A DNA stretch of 64,000 nucleotides from Wigglesworthia glossinidia (GTDB lineage: Bacteria > Pseudomonadota > Gammaproteobacteria > Enterobacterales > Enterobacteriaceae). The notes beneath the pieces were generated by a model that saw only the letters and a list, made by a program, of their open reading frames with translations, had not been told where the DNA came from and searched no databases. Shown here piece after piece: positions 61,434 to 64,000 of the stretch. Each line of letters opens with the position of its first letter. The stretch's first letter is position 1. The DNA lies in NCBI GenBank assembly GCA_030827005.1, contig JAVBJL010000009.1:167182-231181 (forward strand), given 5' to 3'. A program made the translations under genes and the position numbers.

Positions 61434-61668
61434 TTTATACATATAATTTTAATTATTTACATTAAAATTTATATAAATATAAATTTTATATATTAATTTA
61501 AATGTAAATATTTCACAAATATGTGCTTGAAAAGAAAATAACTTATTCAGTTTAAAATATAAATTTATTGTCAGCAATAAAACATATAAATTTTTTAGTG
61601 CCGCCTGTTTCGTATGTTAAAAAATAAATAGTTTTTAAGAATTTTTTAACATTTTTTATTATTTATTA

Positions 61669-63054
61669 ATGATTTTTAGTAAAATTATGATAATTCCAAG
61701 ACATTTTAATCAAAAAAAATATCAAAAATATTTAATTGAACTACCTAAAATAAAACAATATTCAAAAAATATAATAACAATATATAATCCAAAAGATTTT
61801 TTTAATTTGCTTATAGATAAAATATCTAAAGCTAAAAAGTTAATTTATTTAGCTATCTTATATTTAGAAAAAGATCAAGCGGGATTAAAAATATTAAAAA
61901 CGATATATCAAGCAAAAACAAATAATCCTAATTTAGAAGTTGCTATTTTAGTAGATTGGTATAGAGCTCATAGAACAGTTTTAGGAAAAAAAAAAGATAT
62001 GACAAATTCTGATTGGTATTCTTATATGGCTAATAAATATAAAAATATCGATGTTCCAATTTATGGAATTCCTATAAATCTTAATGAAGCACTTGGCGTA
62101 TTACATCTTAAAGGATGTATTATCGATGATTATATATTTTATAGCGGAGCAAGTATTAGTAATGAATATTTAAATCAATTTAATACAAAGTATCGCTACG
62201 ATAGATATCAAGTAATATACAATCGTACTTTATCTAATTCTATGTCGAATCTTATTCGATCAAAATTATTAATTGAAAAATCAATTTTAATAAATAAAAT
62301 CAGCTCGTATAATAAAAAAAAATTTTTTATTAGACGTTATTCAAGAGTATTAAGAAAGCAGCTAAAATCTGCTAAATACTTTTATAATAAAGATTCGTGT
62401 TATGATCAGCTATCTATCATTCCTTTACTTGGAGTAGGAAAAAATAATTTATTAAACCGTACTATACATAATTTAGTATGCTCTACAAAATATAAATTAA
62501 CTTTGTGCACTCCATATTTTAATTTATTTCCTTTGTTAATCAAGGATATATCAAAAATTTTAAATTTAAATAAAACTGTGGAAATTATTGTTGGTGATAA
62601 AATTTCTAATGATTTTTATAATCCAGATAATAGTGTATTTAAAATAATTAGTATTATACCGTATTTATATGAAATAAATTTAAGAAATTTTATTAAAAAT
62701 TATCAAAATTATATAGATAATGGAAATTTAATTATTAAAGTATGGAGGCATAAAAACAATAGTTTTCACATTAAAGGTATATGGGTGGATCGGATATGGA
62801 CATTATTAACTGGAAATAATTTTAATGCAAGAGCCTGGGCTTTAGATTTAGAAAATGCAATTTTAATACATGACCCAAAGCAAGAAATTAAAAATCAACG
62901 TAAACAAGAATTATCATATATCTATAAGTATACAAAACGTATAAATAGTTTTCAAGAAATTGAAAAAATTTCCGATTATCCTAAAAAAGTAAAAAAAATT
63001 ATCCGAAATATTCAAATAATACATTTTGATAGATTAATTAAAAAAATACTATAA
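61669..63054 (+). CDS. pssA: CDP-diacylglycerol-serine O-phosphatidyltransferase
   Basis: Phospholipase-D superfamily enzyme that makes phosphatidylserine, precursor of phosphatidylethanolamine. The protein is 461 residues (E. coli 451). Two HKD motifs are intact: HLKGCIID near residue 145 and HIKGIWVD near 367. VDWYRAHRTVLGKK, FYSGASISNEYLNQF and LTGNNFNARAWALDLENAILIHDP are typical of the gamma-proteobacterial type II enzyme. Its presence indicates that the cell makes its own membrane lipids. Confidence 0.97.
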   Translation: MIFSKIMIIPRHFNQKKYQKYLIELPKIKQYSKNIITIYNPKDFFNLLIDKISKAKKLIYLAILYLEKDQAGLKILKTIYQAKTNNPNLEVAILVDWYRAHRTVLGKKKDMTNSDWYSYMANKYKNIDVPIYGIPINLNEALGVLHLKGCIIDDYIFYSGASISNEYLNQFNTKYRYDRYQVIYNRTLSNSMSNLIRSKLLIEKSILINKISSYNKKKFFIRRYSRVLRKQLKSAKYFYNKDSCYDQLSIIPLLGVGKNNLLNRTIHNLVCSTKYKLTLCTPYFNLFPLLIKDISKILNLNKTVEIIVGDKISNDFYNPDNSVFKIISIIPYLYEINLRNFIKNYQNYIDNGNLIIKVWRHKNNSFHIKGIWVDRIWTLLTGNNFNARAWALDLENAILIHDPKQEIKNQRKQELSYIYKYTKRINSFQEIEKISDYPKKVKKIIRNIQIIHFDRLIKKIL

Positions 63055-63105
63055 AATATAGTTTTTTAAACAAATATTATTAGCTTAATACATACTAAAT
63101 ATATT

Positions 63106-63924
63106 TTAACTGTAACTAATATTCATAAATTTCAAAACCTTAAAATTGTAAAAATTTAAAATTTTATGTAAACTTTTTAATAAAATTTTTCGATTTGTAT
63201 AATAAGCAATTCCAGGCATGCTTTTTGTGATCCTTGAATACCTTAAAATCTTTGATAATAATAAATGAGACTGATCTGTTATATTTTTTCTAGAATCAAT
63301 TAATTTAATTTTTTTAGGAAAAATTTTAATAATTTCTGGTATAAGAAGAGAGAGATGCGTGCATCCTAATATTATGGTATCTGGAATAGGAGAATGTTGA
63401 ATAAATGGGAGAAAAAAATCGTGTATCGCTTCAAATGATATATATTCTCCAAGCATTTTTTTCTCTGATAATAAAATTAATTTATGTGCGTCTAGCGTAA
63501 TAATTTTAATATTATTTGATTGTGATTGAAACAACGGAAAATTATTAATAGTTACCGATGTTCCTAAAAATCCAATGACTTTATTTTTTGTATAACTCAT
63601 TGCCAAATTAATTTCTGGAGTAACACCGATGATTGGATCTAATAGTTTGTTTTTTAGATAAGGTAACGCAACTATACTAGCTGTATTACATGCCAGAATT
63701 GTCAAATCTATCGTATATAGCCGATGAATATTAGTAATAATTTTTATAACTCGATTAAATATAAATTCTTTTGATCTTTTACCATATGGAAATCCTTCAT
63801 TATCAAGTATATATATATATTGAGCATGTGGTATGTATTTTTTTATTTTTTTATAAATAGAAAGTCCTCCTGTTCCTGAATCGAAAATTGCAATCACAGG
63901 AAGAATGCATTGATTTTTATTCAT
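63106..63924 (-). CDS. murI: Glutamate racemase
   Basis: Makes D-glutamate for peptidoglycan stem peptides. The protein is 272 residues (E. coli 285). FDSGTGGLSIYK starts at residue 14. The two catalytic cysteines are in LACNTASIVALPYL and LGCTHLSLL, with IGVTPEI between them. It converges with pssA across 51 bases and, with mrdA, mrdB and dacA, supports a working peptidoglycan wall. Confidence 0.96.
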   Translation of the reverse strand: MNKNQCILPVIAIFDSGTGGLSIYKKIKKYIPHAQYIYILDNEGFPYGKRSKEFIFNRVIKIITNIHRLYTIDLTILACNTASIVALPYLKNKLLDPIIGVTPEINLAMSYTKNKVIGFLGTSVTINNFPLFQSQSNNIKIITLDAHKLILLSEKKMLGEYISFEAIHDFFLPFIQHSPIPDTIILGCTHLSLLIPEIIKIFPKKIKLIDSRKNITDQSHLLLSKILRYSRITKSMPGIAYYTNRKILLKSLHKILNFYNFKVLKFMNISYS

Positions 63925-64000
63925 TATTTTAAGTTTAAAAATAAATAATTTTTATTAAAAATTTTAGCATGACACATAAATAGTTGTCAGAATTTTTTTA

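Noticed and set aside
1..64000. tRNA genes, rRNA, CRISPR arrays, insertion sequences, prophage genes and a replication origin.
   Set aside because: Intergenic regions were read for T-loop and cloverleaf patterns, direct repeats and transposase-like frames. None was convincing.

Overview
The window is a 64 kb piece of a very AT-rich, gene-dense chromosome from a gamma-proteobacterium of the Enterobacterales type. About 50 protein genes are recognisable, almost all close in length and residue motifs to E. coli homologues. There is no mobile element, no CRISPR array and no rRNA, and I found no convincing tRNA. Strongly biased composition, E. coli-like gene order with many single-gene losses, and broken genes at homopolymer runs point to an obligate insect endosymbiont. 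Genes of vitamin and cofactor metabolism (lipA/lipB, nadA/nadD, panE, a ThiI rhodanese domain) would suit a nutritional symbiont such as Wigglesworthia. Other lineages (Blochmannia-, Riesia- or Buchnera-like) cannot be excluded from this window alone.

Layout. 1-8400, plus strand: photolyase, the ackA-pta acetate operon, purA, rlmB and cspE. 8421-19436, mainly minus strand: the conserved block leuS-lptE-holA-nadD-mrdA-mrdB-dacA-lipB-lipA, which serves aminoacylation, LPS transport, replication, NAD, cell-wall elongation and lipoate. In this block cobC, rsfS, rlmH, rlpA, ybeD and ybeF of the E. coli order are gone. 19828-22842, plus strand: rsmE, gshB, ruvX and engB. 22851-28366, minus strand: arnC-arnA-arnD-arnT of the L-Ara4N lipid A modification pathway, without arnB, arnE or arnF beside them. 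28780-39659, plus strand: nadA, yajR, bolA, tig, clpP, clpX, lon and ppiD (protein folding and quality control). 39666-44412, minus strand: cyoABCDE, the bo3 quinol oxidase. 44724-48972: panE, a free-standing ThiI rhodanese domain, ispA and dxs (isoprenoid precursors). 48990-53077: degQ, zapG, zapE, rplM and rpsI. 53423-63924: tadA, purL, pykA, pitA, pssA and murI.

Main points for a second look. Three genes (lipB, mrdA, zapE) are each put out of frame by one base inside a run of 9-11 identical A or T bases, with otherwise well conserved protein on both sides. This fits genes kept alive by polymerase slippage, recent decay, or sequencing error. ThiI is reduced to its rhodanese domain, the part known to suffice for thiazole synthesis. 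An intact arnCADT core is kept in a reduced genome. Two large hairpin elements stand out: a probable bidirectional terminator at 8420-8490 and an unexplained three-tier nested hairpin at 53180-53291.
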